Positions 16,114-24,032 of a stretch of 40,100 nucleotides of DNA are shown piece by piece. A program made the translations under genes and the position numbers. This DNA is from Rhodobacteraceae bacterium UBA6141 (GTDB lineage: Bacteria > Pseudomonadota > Alphaproteobacteria > Rhodobacterales > Rhodobacteraceae): assembly GCA_002423245.1 (NCBI GenBank), contig DIVD01000025.1:1-40100 (forward strand). Reading direction: 5' to 3'. The number at the start of each line of letters is the position of its first letter. The stretch's first letter is position 1. Under the pieces are notes generated by a model. The model saw nothing but the letters and a program-made list of their open reading frames with translations. It made no database searches and was not told the DNA's origin.

Positions 16114-16550
16114 GCCGGCCCCCCGCCTTCGGTGTCCACCGTGAAGGCGCCCGTCGCGGTCGCCACCGGCAGATCGTCGTTGTCGTCATGCGCACTGGCC
16201 CGCACGAAGGCGACCGAGCGGGTGATGTGGTGGCAGGTGGCGCTGGCCCGCAGCCGCTGGCCGGGCGTCGCCGCGCGCATGTAGTCGATCCGCAGGTCGA
16301 GCGTCGCCGTCCCCGCCGCGCTGCCCGGATGGCTCATCACCGCCGCACCGCAGCAGGTATCCATCAGCGCCGAGACCGCCCCGCCGTGAATCACGCCCGT
16401 CTGCGGATCCCCCACCAGCCGCGCGTCATAGGGCATCGAGACCGCGGCCATTCCCTCGGCCAGATCGTCAAGCGTCATGTTCAGCGCGCGCGCATGGGGA
16501 ATCGACTCGATGAACCGCCGCGCGCCGGTGATCTTGCCGTTCTCGTCCAT
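16110..16550 (-). CDS. PaaI family hotdog-fold thioesterase (upstream copy)
   Basis: A 146-residue hotdog protein with TGVIHGGAVSALMDTCCGAAV (HGG loop and the following helix) and LRIDYMRAATPGQRL. It is a standard-length PaaI-like acyl-CoA thioesterase. It starts the operon and overlaps the second thioesterase by four bases. The ATG at 16550 is favoured by GAGGGA nine bases upstream; ATGs at 16559 and 16583 are alternatives. The gene is divergent from a MerR regulator 142 bases away, which may control both, an inference from position only. Confidence 0.88.
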   Translation of the reverse strand: MDENGKITGARRFIESIPHARALNMTLDDLAEGMAAVSMPYDARLVGDPQTGVIHGGAVSALMDTCCGAAVMSHPGSAAGTATLDLRIDYMRAATPGQRLRASATCHHITRSVAFVRASAHDDNDDLPVATATGAFTVDTEGGGPA

Positions 16551-16641
16551 GCCCGTCATTCCCTCATCGACACGAGGGACCATGGCCGCCCGCCCGCGCC
16601 GCCGCAAGCCCCGATCTTGCTCGCACGCGCAGCAAGGGCGG

Positions 16642-16670
16642 TTGAGGTCGCTCCGGCAAGCGGCTAGCCT
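16642..16670 (+). promoter_or_regulatory. Candidate promoter of the first MerR gene
   Basis: TTGAGG (16642-16647) and TAGCCT (16665-16670) are separated by 17 bases, and the -10 ends 22 bases before the MerR ATG. The spacing is that of an ordinary sigma-70-type promoter rather than the 19-20 bases of classic MerR-activated promoters. No clear palindrome is seen here. Confidence 0.4.
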
Positions 16671-16692
16671 GCGCCCAGGCGGGGGTGCCACA

Positions 16693-17070
16693 ATGGCCGG
16701 GCAGAGGCTGAGCTTCAAGGAAATGTGCGCGCGGTTCGACGTGACCCCGCGCACCTTGCGCTATTACGAGTATATCGAGCTTCTGAGCCCCGCGAGGGAA
16801 GGCCGCGCCCGCTTCTACGGCCCGCGCGAGGTGGCGCGGATGACGCTGATCCTGCGCGGCCGCCGCTTCGGCTTCAGTCTGGAGGAGGTGCGGCAGTGGC
16901 TGCTGCTCTATGACCAGAAGGGCACGCGGGAACAGTACCGCGTCTGGGTGGAACATGCCGGGCGCCAGCTTGCCGAACTGGAGCGCCAGCGCGACGATCT
17001 GGACGCCGCCATCGCCGACCTGCGCGAGACGATCGCCGCCGCGCTGGCGGGCGGTTCCACCCCGGGCTGA
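16693..17070 (+). CDS. MerR family transcriptional regulator (copy 1)
   Basis: A 125-residue MerR-type regulator: winged helix-turn-helix at about 6-75 (FKEMCARFDVTPRTLRYYE, then the wing RFYGPREVARM), followed by a coiled coil (EHAGRQLAELERQRDDLDAAIADLRE) for dimerisation. There is no metal-binding cysteine cluster or large effector domain, so it belongs with short MerR proteins linked to acyl-CoA metabolism rather than metal resistance. It is clearly paralogous to the regulator at 17348. ATG chosen because similarity begins there. Divergent thioesterases and downstream beta-oxidation genes suggest an acyl-CoA-related role. Confidence 0.9.
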   Translation: MAGQRLSFKEMCARFDVTPRTLRYYEYIELLSPAREGRARFYGPREVARMTLILRGRRFGFSLEEVRQWLLLYDQKGTREQYRVWVEHAGRQLAELERQRDDLDAAIADLRETIAAALAGGSTPG

Positions 17071-17082
17071 GGCCCCGCACGG

Positions 17083-17132
17083 ACGGCGGCATCCGGACGG
17101 CATCCGCACGGCATCCGCACGGCGGCATCCGG
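17083..17132. repeat. Symmetric A-B-B-A short tandem repeat after MerR copy 1
   Basis: Two 11-bp units ACGGCATCCGC (17097-17107, 17108-17118) are flanked by two identical 14-bp variants ACGGCGGCATCCGG (17083-17096, 17119-17132) that differ by a GGC insertion and the last base. It begins 12 bases after the MerR stop. The unit is not self-complementary, so no hairpin is expected. It is most simply slippage. Confidence 0.85.
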
Positions 17133-17239
17133 CCGCTGCCCGGCTTCCCCCGCAAGGGCGCTGCGCCGGCAAGCGCCGCAAGGTGCGGAAATGTCGCCAT
17201 CCCCGCGGCTTCTTTCCCGACATTACCTCATGGTTTTCG

Positions 17240-17283
17240 TGACGCGACGTTACGTTTACGTTCGCGTCAACTTCGCTTGTAAG
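17240..17283 (+). promoter_or_regulatory. Candidate MerR operator-promoter of copy 2
   Basis: A perfect 8-bp inverted repeat TGACGCGA (17240-17247) and TCGCGTCA (17262-17269) encloses a TTACG-TTTACG core. TTTACG (17255-17260) can serve as a -35 with TGTAAG (17278-17283) as -10 at 17-base spacing, so the operator overlaps the -35. TTTACGT-type motifs are known for MerR regulators of acyl-CoA degradation (LiuR-like) from comparative genomics. Autoregulation by one or both MerR paralogs is inferred. It lies in the only AT-rich patch of the 277-bp gap. Confidence 0.55.
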
Positions 17284-17347
17284 CTCGGGCGGAACGACCC
17301 ATCTGGCGCCCCATGACGCTACGACAGCCGCACGGAAAGACAGTGCC

Positions 17348-17743
17348 ATGAGTGAACAGTTTATGACCATCCGCGAGATGTGCGACGCCTTCGACGTGAC
17401 CCCGCGCACCTTGCGCTTCTATGAAAGCAAGGAACTGCTGTTCCCGGTCCGCGAGGGCCAGCGACGGCTGTTCACGCGGCGGGACCGGGCGCGGCTGACG
17501 CTGATCCTGCGCGGCAAGCGGTTCGGCTTCAGCCTCGAGGATATCCGCCAGCTTCTCGACCTCTACGGCTCGGGCGAAGGCCAGCAGGTCCAGCTTGCGC
17601 GCACACTCGAGGTGGCGCGGAGCCGGCTGGACACCTTGCAGCGCCAGCACCGCGAGCTTGGCGAGGCGATCGCGGACCTGACGCAGGAGATCGGCTGGGG
17701 CGAGGACAAGCTGGCCGAAGCCGAGGCCAAACCCGCAGCCTGA
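17348..17743 (+). CDS. MerR family transcriptional regulator (copy 2)
   Basis: A 131-residue regulator with the same layout as copy 1: IREMCDAFDVTPRTLRFYE helix-turn-helix, wing RRLFTRRDRARLTLILRGKRFGFSLEDIRQLLDLY, then a coiled coil (LARTLEVARSRLDTLQRQHRELGEAI) and an Ala-rich tail. No effector-binding domain or conserved cysteines are present. It is followed after 85 bases by the acyl-CoA dehydrogenase gene in the same direction, with no terminator seen, so it probably controls the downstream beta-oxidation genes and may be cotranscribed with them. Direction of control (repression or activation) cannot be told. Confidence 0.92.
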   Translation: MSEQFMTIREMCDAFDVTPRTLRFYESKELLFPVREGQRRLFTRRDRARLTLILRGKRFGFSLEDIRQLLDLYGSGEGQQVQLARTLEVARSRLDTLQRQHRELGEAIADLTQEIGWGEDKLAEAEAKPAA

Positions 17744-17828
17744 CCGCGAGGCGGGCGCGGGCAGGCGGATGGAGAGACGGGCACACCGACAGGTGGGCGG
17801 GCCCGAACGAACAGGGAGGACGACGACC

Positions 17829-19607
17829 ATGCCAGGCTACACCGCCCCGACCAGGGACATGCAGTTCGTTCTGCATGACGTGCTGAAGGTCACCCAGACC
17901 GGCATTCCGGGCTATGACGAGCTGGAACGCGACGTGACCGAGGCGGTGCTCGCGGCCGCCGGCAAGGTCGCCTCCGAGGTGCTGGCGCCGCTGAACCCGG
18001 TGGGCGACCGGATCGGCTGCGTGCTGGAAAACGGCGTGGTGCGCACGCCCGAAGGCTTCAAGGACGCCTTCGCGGCGATGAAGGACGGCGGCTGGACCTC
18101 GCTCGACTGCGATCCCGCCTATGGCGGGCAGGGGATGCCCTATCTGCTGGCAACGGCGGTGGGCGAGATGTTCGTCTCGGCCAACATGGCCTTCAACATG
18201 TATCAGGGCCTCGCCCACGGCGCCTATTCCGCGATCCACGCCCATGGCACCGCCGAGCAGAAGGCGACATATCTGCCAGGGCTGGTCCGCTGCGACTGGA
18301 CCGGCACCATGAACCTGACCGAGCCGCATTGCGGCACCGACCTTGGCCTGATGCGCACCAGGGCCGAGCCGCAGGACGATGGCAGCTACCGGATCACCGG
18401 CCAGAAGATCTTCATCTCGGCGGGCGAGCACGACCTTGCCGGGAACATCATCCATCTGGTGCTGGCCAGGGCCCCCGGCGGCGGCGAGGGCACCAGGGGC
18501 GTGTCGCTGTTCATCGTGCCGAAGCTGCTGGTGAACGGGGATGGCAGCCTTGGCGCGCGCAATGCGGTCAGCTGCGGCAAGATCGAGCAGAAGATGGGCA
18601 TCCACGGCAACGCCACCTGCGTGATGGACTATGACGGCGCGACCGGCTGGCTGCTGGGCGATCTGCACAAGGGGATGCGCGCCATGTTCACCATGATGAA
18701 CGAGGCGCGGCTGGGGGTGGGCCTGCAGGGCTATGCCGTGGGCGAGGCCGCCTATCAGAACGCGGCGATCTACGCGAGAGAGCGCCTGCAGGGCCGGGCG
18801 GTCACCGGCGCGCAGAACCCCGGCGGCCCCGCCGATCCGCTGATCGTGCATCCCGATGTGCGCCGGATGCTGATGGACCAGAAATCCTTCCTCGAGGGCG
18901 CCCGCGCCTTCACCTTCTGGGGCGCTCATCTGATCGACCGCAGCCGCCGGTGCGGCGATGCCGAGGCAGAGGGGCTTGTCTCGCTGATGACCCCGGTGCT
19001 GAAGGGCTTCCTGACCGACAAGGGCTTCGAGACCGCCGTCACCGCCCAGCAGATCTTCGGCGGGCACGGCTATATCGAGGACTCGGGCATGTCGCAATTC
19101 ACCCGCGACGCCCGCATCGCGATGATCTACGAGGGCGCCAACGGCATTCAGGCGCTGGACCTCGTGGGCCGCAAGCTGGCGCAGGATGGCGGCAGGCATG
19201 TGATGGCCTTCTTCGAGATGGTGAAGACCTTCCTCAAGGAGAACGAGGGCGACGCCGCGCTGAAGGCCGGCTTTCTCGACCCGCTGAAGGCCGCCTCGAA
19301 GGATCTGCAGGCGGCGGCGATGTTCTTCATGCAGAACGGGGTAAAGACCCCCGATGCCGCGCTGGCGGGCTCCTACGACTTCATGCACCTGTTCGGCCAT
19401 GTCTGCCTCGGGCTGATGTGGGCGCGGATGGGCCGGGCCGCGATGGCGGCGCTTGCGGCGGGCGCCCCCGACCGCGCCTTTCTCGAGGCCAAGCTCGCCA
19501 CCGGGCGCTACTACATGGCCCGGCAACTGCCGATGACCGCGACCCACCTTGCCCGAATCCGATCCGGGGCCGATCCGGTGATGGCGCTGCCGGCCGAGGC
19601 GTTCTAG
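17829..19607 (+). CDS. Acyl-CoA dehydrogenase, long 592-residue type
   Basis: This FAD enzyme makes the trans-2-enoyl-CoA in the first oxidative step of beta-oxidation. It has the N-terminal extension (YTAPTRDMQFVLHDVLKV), MNLTEPHCGTDLG in the FAD/substrate region, KIFISAGEHD, GGHGYIEDSGMSQFTRDARI and the catalytic glutamate in YEGANG (Glu435), plus the C-terminal extra domain of this long subfamily. The closest remembered relatives include DmdC (methylmercaptopropionyl-CoA dehydrogenase), so sulfur-containing acyl-CoAs are possible substrates besides fatty acids. GGGAGGA lies 8 bases before the ATG at 17829; the ATG at 17769 is rejected. Confidence 0.94.
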   Translation: MPGYTAPTRDMQFVLHDVLKVTQTGIPGYDELERDVTEAVLAAAGKVASEVLAPLNPVGDRIGCVLENGVVRTPEGFKDAFAAMKDGGWTSLDCDPAYGGQGMPYLLATAVGEMFVSANMAFNMYQGLAHGAYSAIHAHGTAEQKATYLPGLVRCDWTGTMNLTEPHCGTDLGLMRTRAEPQDDGSYRITGQKIFISAGEHDLAGNIIHLVLARAPGGGEGTRGVSLFIVPKLLVNGDGSLGARNAVSCGKIEQKMGIHGNATCVMDYDGATGWLLGDLHKGMRAMFTMMNEARLGVGLQGYAVGEAAYQNAAIYARERLQGRAVTGAQNPGGPADPLIVHPDVRRMLMDQKSFLEGARAFTFWGAHLIDRSRRCGDAEAEGLVSLMTPVLKGFLTDKGFETAVTAQQIFGGHGYIEDSGMSQFTRDARIAMIYEGANGIQALDLVGRKLAQDGGRHVMAFFEMVKTFLKENEGDAALKAGFLDPLKAASKDLQAAAMFFMQNGVKTPDAALAGSYDFMHLFGHVCLGLMWARMGRAAMAALAAGAPDRAFLEAKLATGRYYMARQLPMTATHLARIRSGADPVMALPAEAF

Positions 19608-19689
19608 GCTCGCCCTGCGGCTGCACGGCCACATGCGCCCAAGGGGCGCGCGCGCACAGACAGGGCAGCGATCTGCCGGGAGGAATGAC

Positions 19690-20328
19690 ATGACCGCGAA
19701 ACTCTACTGCTTTGGCGAAAGCGGCAACGCCTACAAGGCCGCGCTGACGATGACGCTGGCCGGGATCGACTGGCAGCCCGTCTTTGTCGATTTCTTCAAC
19801 GGCGGCGCCCGCACGCCCGAATTCCTCGCGATCAACCCGATGGGCGAGGTGCCGGTGCTGATAAACGAGCATGGCCGGGCGCTGTCGCAATCGGGGGTGA
19901 TCCAGTATCATTATGCCGAACGGACCGGCCGCTTTCTGGGCAAGACGCCCGAAGACCGCGAGGAGGTGCTGCGCTGGATCCTGTGGGACAATCACAAGAT
20001 GTCCTCGCAGAACGGCCCGCTGCGCTTCATGATGAACTTCCTGCCCGAGCAGAAGCGCCCGGCCGAGGCGATCCGCTGGCTTGGCGGGCGGGCAAGGGCG
20101 GCGTGGCAGACGCTCGACACCCATCTAGAAGGCCGCGACTGGATCGTGTCGGATGCCCCGACCATCGCGGATTTCGCCTGCTGCGGCTATCTCTACTATC
20201 CCGAACCCTTCGGCTTTTCCCGCGAAGCCTGGCCGAACATCGACCGCTGGCTGGACGGCATCGCCGCCCTGCCCGGCTGGAAGCACCCCTATGACATGAT
20301 GCCGGGCAGGCCCTCGGACCGGGCCTGA
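19690..20328 (+). CDS. Glutathione S-transferase family protein
   Basis: A 212-residue GST-like protein: thioredoxin-fold N-terminus (KLYCFGESGNAYKAALTM, with MGEVPVLI and the SQSGVIQYHYAE helix that binds the glutathione gamma-glutamyl group) and an all-helical C-terminal domain ending in the PTIADFACCGYL capping motif. GGAGG is 6 bases before the ATG. It lies between acyl-CoA dehydrogenase (83 bases upstream) and thiolase (98 bases downstream) in the same direction, so it is probably cotranscribed with beta-oxidation genes. It might detoxify reactive acyl or peroxide products, but this is inferred from position. Confidence 0.9.
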   Translation: MTAKLYCFGESGNAYKAALTMTLAGIDWQPVFVDFFNGGARTPEFLAINPMGEVPVLINEHGRALSQSGVIQYHYAERTGRFLGKTPEDREEVLRWILWDNHKMSSQNGPLRFMMNFLPEQKRPAEAIRWLGGRARAAWQTLDTHLEGRDWIVSDAPTIADFACCGYLYYPEPFGFSREAWPNIDRWLDGIAALPGWKHPYDMMPGRPSDRA

Positions 20329-20355
20329 GCCCGCCAGGGGAGGCCCGCACCGCAA

Positions 20356-20414
20356 GACCCCGCACCGACCGACCCCGCAGCGACCGACCCCGCAGCGACC
20401 GACCCCTCACCGAC
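20356..20414. repeat. 15-bp tandem repeat, four copies, upstream of thiolase
   Basis: GACCCCGCAGCGACC and close variants occur four times head to tail (starting 20356, 20371, 20386, 20401), the middle two identical. The array ends at the thiolase ribosome binding site. Being short, unstructured and GC-rich, it looks like slippage in the spacer between two operon genes. I see no promoter in it. Confidence 0.9.
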
Positions 20415-20426
20415 ATGGAGGAGACC

Positions 20427-21638
20427 ATGACCGAAGCCTTTATCTACGACGCCGCCCGCACCCCGCGCGGCAAGGGCCGCCCCGATGGCGCGCTGCATGA
20501 GGTGACCTCGGTGGCGCTGTCCGCCCGGCTGCTGAACGCGGTGAAGGAGCGCAACGGCCTGCAAGGCGGCGCGGTCGAGGATGTGATCTGGGGCAATGTC
20601 ACGCAGGTCGGCGAACAGGGCGGCTGTCTTGCCCGCTCTGCCGTGCTGCTGTCCGACCTTGACGAAAGCATCCCCGGCCTTGCGATCAACCGCTTCTGCG
20701 CCAGCGGCATGGAGGCGGTGAACCTCGCCGCCAATCAGGTCCGGGCCGGGGCCGGCGCGGGCTATATCGCCGGCGGGGTCGAGATGATGGGCCGCGTGCC
20801 GATGGGCTCGGACGGCGCCGCAATCGCCGTCGATCCCTCGCTGGCGATGAAGACCTGTTTCGTGCCGCAGGGCATTTCGGCCGACATCATCGCCACCATC
20901 TACGGCTTCAGCCGCGACGAGGTGGACGCGCTGGCGGTGGACTCGCAGCGCCGCGCCGCCGAGGCCTGGGCCGAAGGCCGCTTCGCCCGCTCCATCGTGC
21001 CGGTCAGGGACCAGAACGGCCTGACCATCCTTGCCACCGACGAATACATGCGCCCGGGCACCGACATGCAAAGCCTCGGCGCGCTGAAGCCCAGCTTCAG
21101 GGACATGGGCGAGACGATGCCCGGCTTCGACCAGATCGCGCTGATGAAATATCCGCAGCTCGAACGCATCGAGCATGTGCACCATGCCGGCAACTCCTCG
21201 GGGATCGTCGATGGCGCCGCCGCCGTGCTGGTCGGCAACAGCGCGTTCGGCGACAGGTGGGGCCTGAAGCCCCGCGCCCGCATCCGCGCCACCGCCAAGA
21301 TCGGCACCGATCCCACCATCATGCTGACCGGCCCGGTGCCGGTGACCGAGAAGATCCTGCGCGAGGCGGGAATGTCGATCGCGGACATCGACCTCTTCGA
21401 GGTGAACGAGGCCTTTGCCGCCGTCGTGCTGCGCTTCATGCAGGCCTTCGACGTGGATGCCTCGAAGGTCAACGTCAATGGCGGCGCCATCGCGATGGGG
21501 CACCCGCTTGGCGCCACCGGCGCGATCATCATCGGCACCCTGCTCGATGAGATGGAACGCCGCGGCCTCGGCACCGGGCTTGCCACGCTGTGCATCGCCA
21601 GCGGCATGGGCGCGGCCACGATCATCGAGCGGGTCTGA
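20427..21638 (+). CDS. fadA: Acetyl-CoA C-acyltransferase (thiolase)
   Basis: A 403-residue thiolase that cleaves 3-ketoacyl-CoA with CoA to release acetyl-CoA, the last step of each beta-oxidation round. The acylated cysteine is Cys91 in NRFCASGMEA, the catalytic His359 is in GHPLGATGA, and the proton-transfer cysteine is Cys389 in CIASGMGAA. The ATG at 20427 is preferred: GGAGGAG precedes it. An in-frame ATG at 20415 overlaps that site. It is followed 96 bases later by the FadB-type gene, which would form the alpha subunit of the same complex. The symbol is given by role; whether substrates are long- or short-chain is not decided by sequence. Confidence 0.93.
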   Translation: MTEAFIYDAARTPRGKGRPDGALHEVTSVALSARLLNAVKERNGLQGGAVEDVIWGNVTQVGEQGGCLARSAVLLSDLDESIPGLAINRFCASGMEAVNLAANQVRAGAGAGYIAGGVEMMGRVPMGSDGAAIAVDPSLAMKTCFVPQGISADIIATIYGFSRDEVDALAVDSQRRAAEAWAEGRFARSIVPVRDQNGLTILATDEYMRPGTDMQSLGALKPSFRDMGETMPGFDQIALMKYPQLERIEHVHHAGNSSGIVDGAAAVLVGNSAFGDRWGLKPRARIRATAKIGTDPTIMLTGPVPVTEKILREAGMSIADIDLFEVNEAFAAVVLRFMQAFDVDASKVNVNGGAIAMGHPLGATGAIIIGTLLDEMERRGLGTGLATLCIASGMGAATIIERV

Positions 21639-21734
21639 TCGCCCGGCCCGGCCCGAACCATCACCCCATGGGGACGCCCCCGCCCGCAGCGATCCGCCCC
21701 GCGACGGCGCGCCCCGCAGCAAGGGAAAGAGCAC

Positions 21735-23939
21735 ATGACCGATTTCACCTACAGCCTCGATGCCGACGGCGTCGCCACCATCGCCTGGGACGTGCCCGGC
21801 AAATCCATGAACGTGATGTCGCTGGCCGGCTTCGCCGAACTTGACGCGGCGATCGACCGCGCGCTGGCCGACAGCGCGGTGAAGGGCATCGTCATCACCT
21901 CGGCCAAGAAGGATTTCGCCGCCGGCATGGACCTCAACGCGCTTGCGCGGATGCGCGAGGAGGCGGGCGCCGACCCGGCCCGCGGCCTGTTCGAGGGCGT
22001 GATGATGATGCACGGCGTGCTGCGCAAGATCGAGCGCGCGGGCATGGACCCCAAAACCCTGAAGGGCGGCAAGCCCGTCGCCGCCGCCCTGCCCGGCACC
22101 GCGCTTGGCCTCGGGCTGGAACTGCCGCTGGCCTGCCACCGCATCTTCGCCGCCGACAATCCCGGGGCCAGGATCGGCCTGCCCGAGATCATGGTCGGCA
22201 TCTTCCCCGGCGGGGGCGGCACCACCCGGCTTGTGCGCAAGCTGGGCGCGATGGGCGCGGCGCCCTTCCTGCTGGAGGGCAAGCTGTCCGACCCGAAGGC
22301 GGCAAAGGCCGCGGGGATCATCGACGAGGTGGTGCCCGCCGAGGATCTGCTGGCCCGCGCGAAGGGCTGGGTGCTGGCCGCCAGCGATGCCGATCTCGTC
22401 AAGCCCTGGGAGGCCAGGGGCTACAAGATGCCCGGCGGCGCGCCCTATCACCCCGCCGGCTTCATGACCTTCGTGGGCGCGAGCGCGATGGTCAACGGCA
22501 AGACGCAAGGCGTCTTTCCCGCCGCGAGGGCGCTGCTTTCGGCGGTCTATGAAGGCGCGCTGGTGCCCTTCGACACCGCGCTGCGGATCGAGGCGCGCTG
22601 GTTCACCCATCTGCTGCTGAACCCTTCCTCCACCGCGATGATCCGCAGCCTGTTCGTGAACAAGCAGGCGCTGGAGAAGGGCGCGAACCGCCCCGCCGTT
22701 CCCGACCAGACGGTGAAGAAGCTGGGCGTGCTCGGCGCCGGGATGATGGGTTCGGGCATCGCCCATGCCGCGGCCGATGCCGGGATCGAGGTGGTGCTGA
22801 TCGACGCCGCGCAAGAGGCCGCAGAGCGCGGCAAGGCCCATGCCGAGGCCCTTCTCGACAAGGCCGTGAAGCGCGGCAAGGTCAGCGCCGGGAAGAAGGC
22901 CGAGGTTCTGGCCCGCATCACCGCCACCACCGACTATGCCGCGCTGGAGGGCTGCGACCTGATCGTCGAGGCGGTGTTCGAGGATCCCGGGGTCAAGGCC
23001 GGCGTCACCCGGCAGGCCGAGGCGGTGATCCCGGCAACCGCGATCTTCGCCACCAACACCTCCACGCTGCCGATCTCGGACCTCGCCGGGGCCAGCGCCC
23101 GGCCCGCGCAGTTCATCGGCATCCACTTCTTCAGCCCGGTGGACAGGATGATGCTGGTGGAAATCATCCGCGGCCGCGAAACCGGCGATGTCGCCGTGGC
23201 CAAGGCGCTCGATTTCGTCCGCCAGCTTCGCAAGACGCCCATCGTCGTCAACGACGCGCGGTTCTTCTACGCCAACCGCTGCATCATCCCCTACATCAAC
23301 GAGGGCATCCGCATGGTGGCCGAAGGCGTCACCCCGCCGCTGATCGAGAATGCCGCCCGGCTGGCGGGAATGCCGCTCGGCCCGCTGCAACTGGTCGATG
23401 AAACCTCGATCGACCTCGGGGTGAAGATCGCAAAGGCCACCCGCGCCGCGATGGGCGCGGCCTATCCCGACGCGGCGGCGGACGAGGTGCTGTTCGCGAT
23501 GGCCGATCAGGGCCGGCTGGGCCGCAAGTCGAAGGCCGGCTTCTACGCCTATGATGACAAGGGCAACCGCCTCGGCCTCTGGCCCGGCCTCGCCGCGGCC
23601 TGGCCGGTGGCGGCAGCGCAGCCCGAGGTGACCGAGGTGCAGCACCGCCTGCTGTTCGCGCAGGTGCTGGAGGCCGTCCGCGCGCTGGAGGACGGGGTGC
23701 TGACCGACATCCGCGAGGGCGATGTCGGCGCGATCCTCGGCTGGGGCTTCGCGCCCTGGTCGGGGGGGCCGTTCTCCTGGCTCGACATCTTCGGCGCGGC
23801 CCGCGCGGTGGAGATCTGCGACCGGCTGACCGCCGCACACGGGCCGCGCTTCACCGCCCCCGCGCTGCTGCGCGAGATGGCAGGCCGCGGCGAGACCTTC
23901 TACGGCCGGTTCGCCGCAGCGCCGGCGCAGGCAGCCTGA
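21735..23939 (+). CDS. fadB: FadB-type multifunctional enzyme: enoyl-CoA hydratase / 3-hydroxyacyl-CoA dehydrogenase
   Basis: The 734-residue protein fuses a crotonase domain (about 1-210; oxyanion residues in DFAAGMD and TALGLGLELPLACH, catalytic glutamates around IGLPEIMVGIFPGGGGT) to an NAD-binding hydroxyacyl-CoA dehydrogenase. The latter shows GVLGAGMMGSG near 331-341, the catalytic His near 463 in GIHFFSPVDRMMLVEI, and C-terminal helical repeats. It hydrates enoyl-CoA and oxidises the resulting 3-hydroxyacyl-CoA. AAGGG is 9 bases upstream of the ATG. It is the last gene of the cluster, followed by a GC-rich hairpin. ETF subunits are not encoded nearby. Confidence 0.95.
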   Translation: MTDFTYSLDADGVATIAWDVPGKSMNVMSLAGFAELDAAIDRALADSAVKGIVITSAKKDFAAGMDLNALARMREEAGADPARGLFEGVMMMHGVLRKIERAGMDPKTLKGGKPVAAALPGTALGLGLELPLACHRIFAADNPGARIGLPEIMVGIFPGGGGTTRLVRKLGAMGAAPFLLEGKLSDPKAAKAAGIIDEVVPAEDLLARAKGWVLAASDADLVKPWEARGYKMPGGAPYHPAGFMTFVGASAMVNGKTQGVFPAARALLSAVYEGALVPFDTALRIEARWFTHLLLNPSSTAMIRSLFVNKQALEKGANRPAVPDQTVKKLGVLGAGMMGSGIAHAAADAGIEVVLIDAAQEAAERGKAHAEALLDKAVKRGKVSAGKKAEVLARITATTDYAALEGCDLIVEAVFEDPGVKAGVTRQAEAVIPATAIFATNTSTLPISDLAGASARPAQFIGIHFFSPVDRMMLVEIIRGRETGDVAVAKALDFVRQLRKTPIVVNDARFFYANRCIIPYINEGIRMVAEGVTPPLIENAARLAGMPLGPLQLVDETSIDLGVKIAKATRAAMGAAYPDAAADEVLFAMADQGRLGRKSKAGFYAYDDKGNRLGLWPGLAAAWPVAAAQPEVTEVQHRLLFAQVLEAVRALEDGVLTDIREGDVGAILGWGFAPWSGGPFSWLDIFGAARAVEICDRLTAAHGPRFTAPALLREMAGRGETFYGRFAAAPAQAA

Positions 23940-23975
23940 GCCAAGGGCCGCAGAGCCCTTCCGCCGCCGGAGCAA

Positions 23976-24003
23976 GGCGGCGCGGCGCCCCTGCCGCGCC
24001 GCC
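23976..24003. terminator. GC-rich hairpin between convergent genes
   Basis: A perfect 11-bp stem, GGCGGCGCGGC (23976-23986) and GCCGCGCCGCC (23993-24003), with a 6-base loop lies between the convergent fadB and sulfotransferase genes. There is no T-run on either strand, so it would be an atypical terminator or a pausing/stabilising hairpin. Confidence 0.5.
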
Positions 24004-24032
24004 CGCCAATCCCGGCGGGCGCTGCCCCGCGC

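Noticed and set aside
19635..19649. GCGCCC-AAG-GGGCGC hairpin after the acyl-CoA dehydrogenase
   Set aside because: A 6-bp stem with a 3-base loop and no T-run inside what looks like a continuous operon; could be chance at this GC content.
20289..23975. 1228-codon open frame on the minus strand
   Set aside because: It is antisense to the GST-like, thiolase and FadB genes, whose motifs are unambiguous. It is His/Arg/Gly-rich with no domain, as expected from the complementary frame of GC-rich coding DNA.
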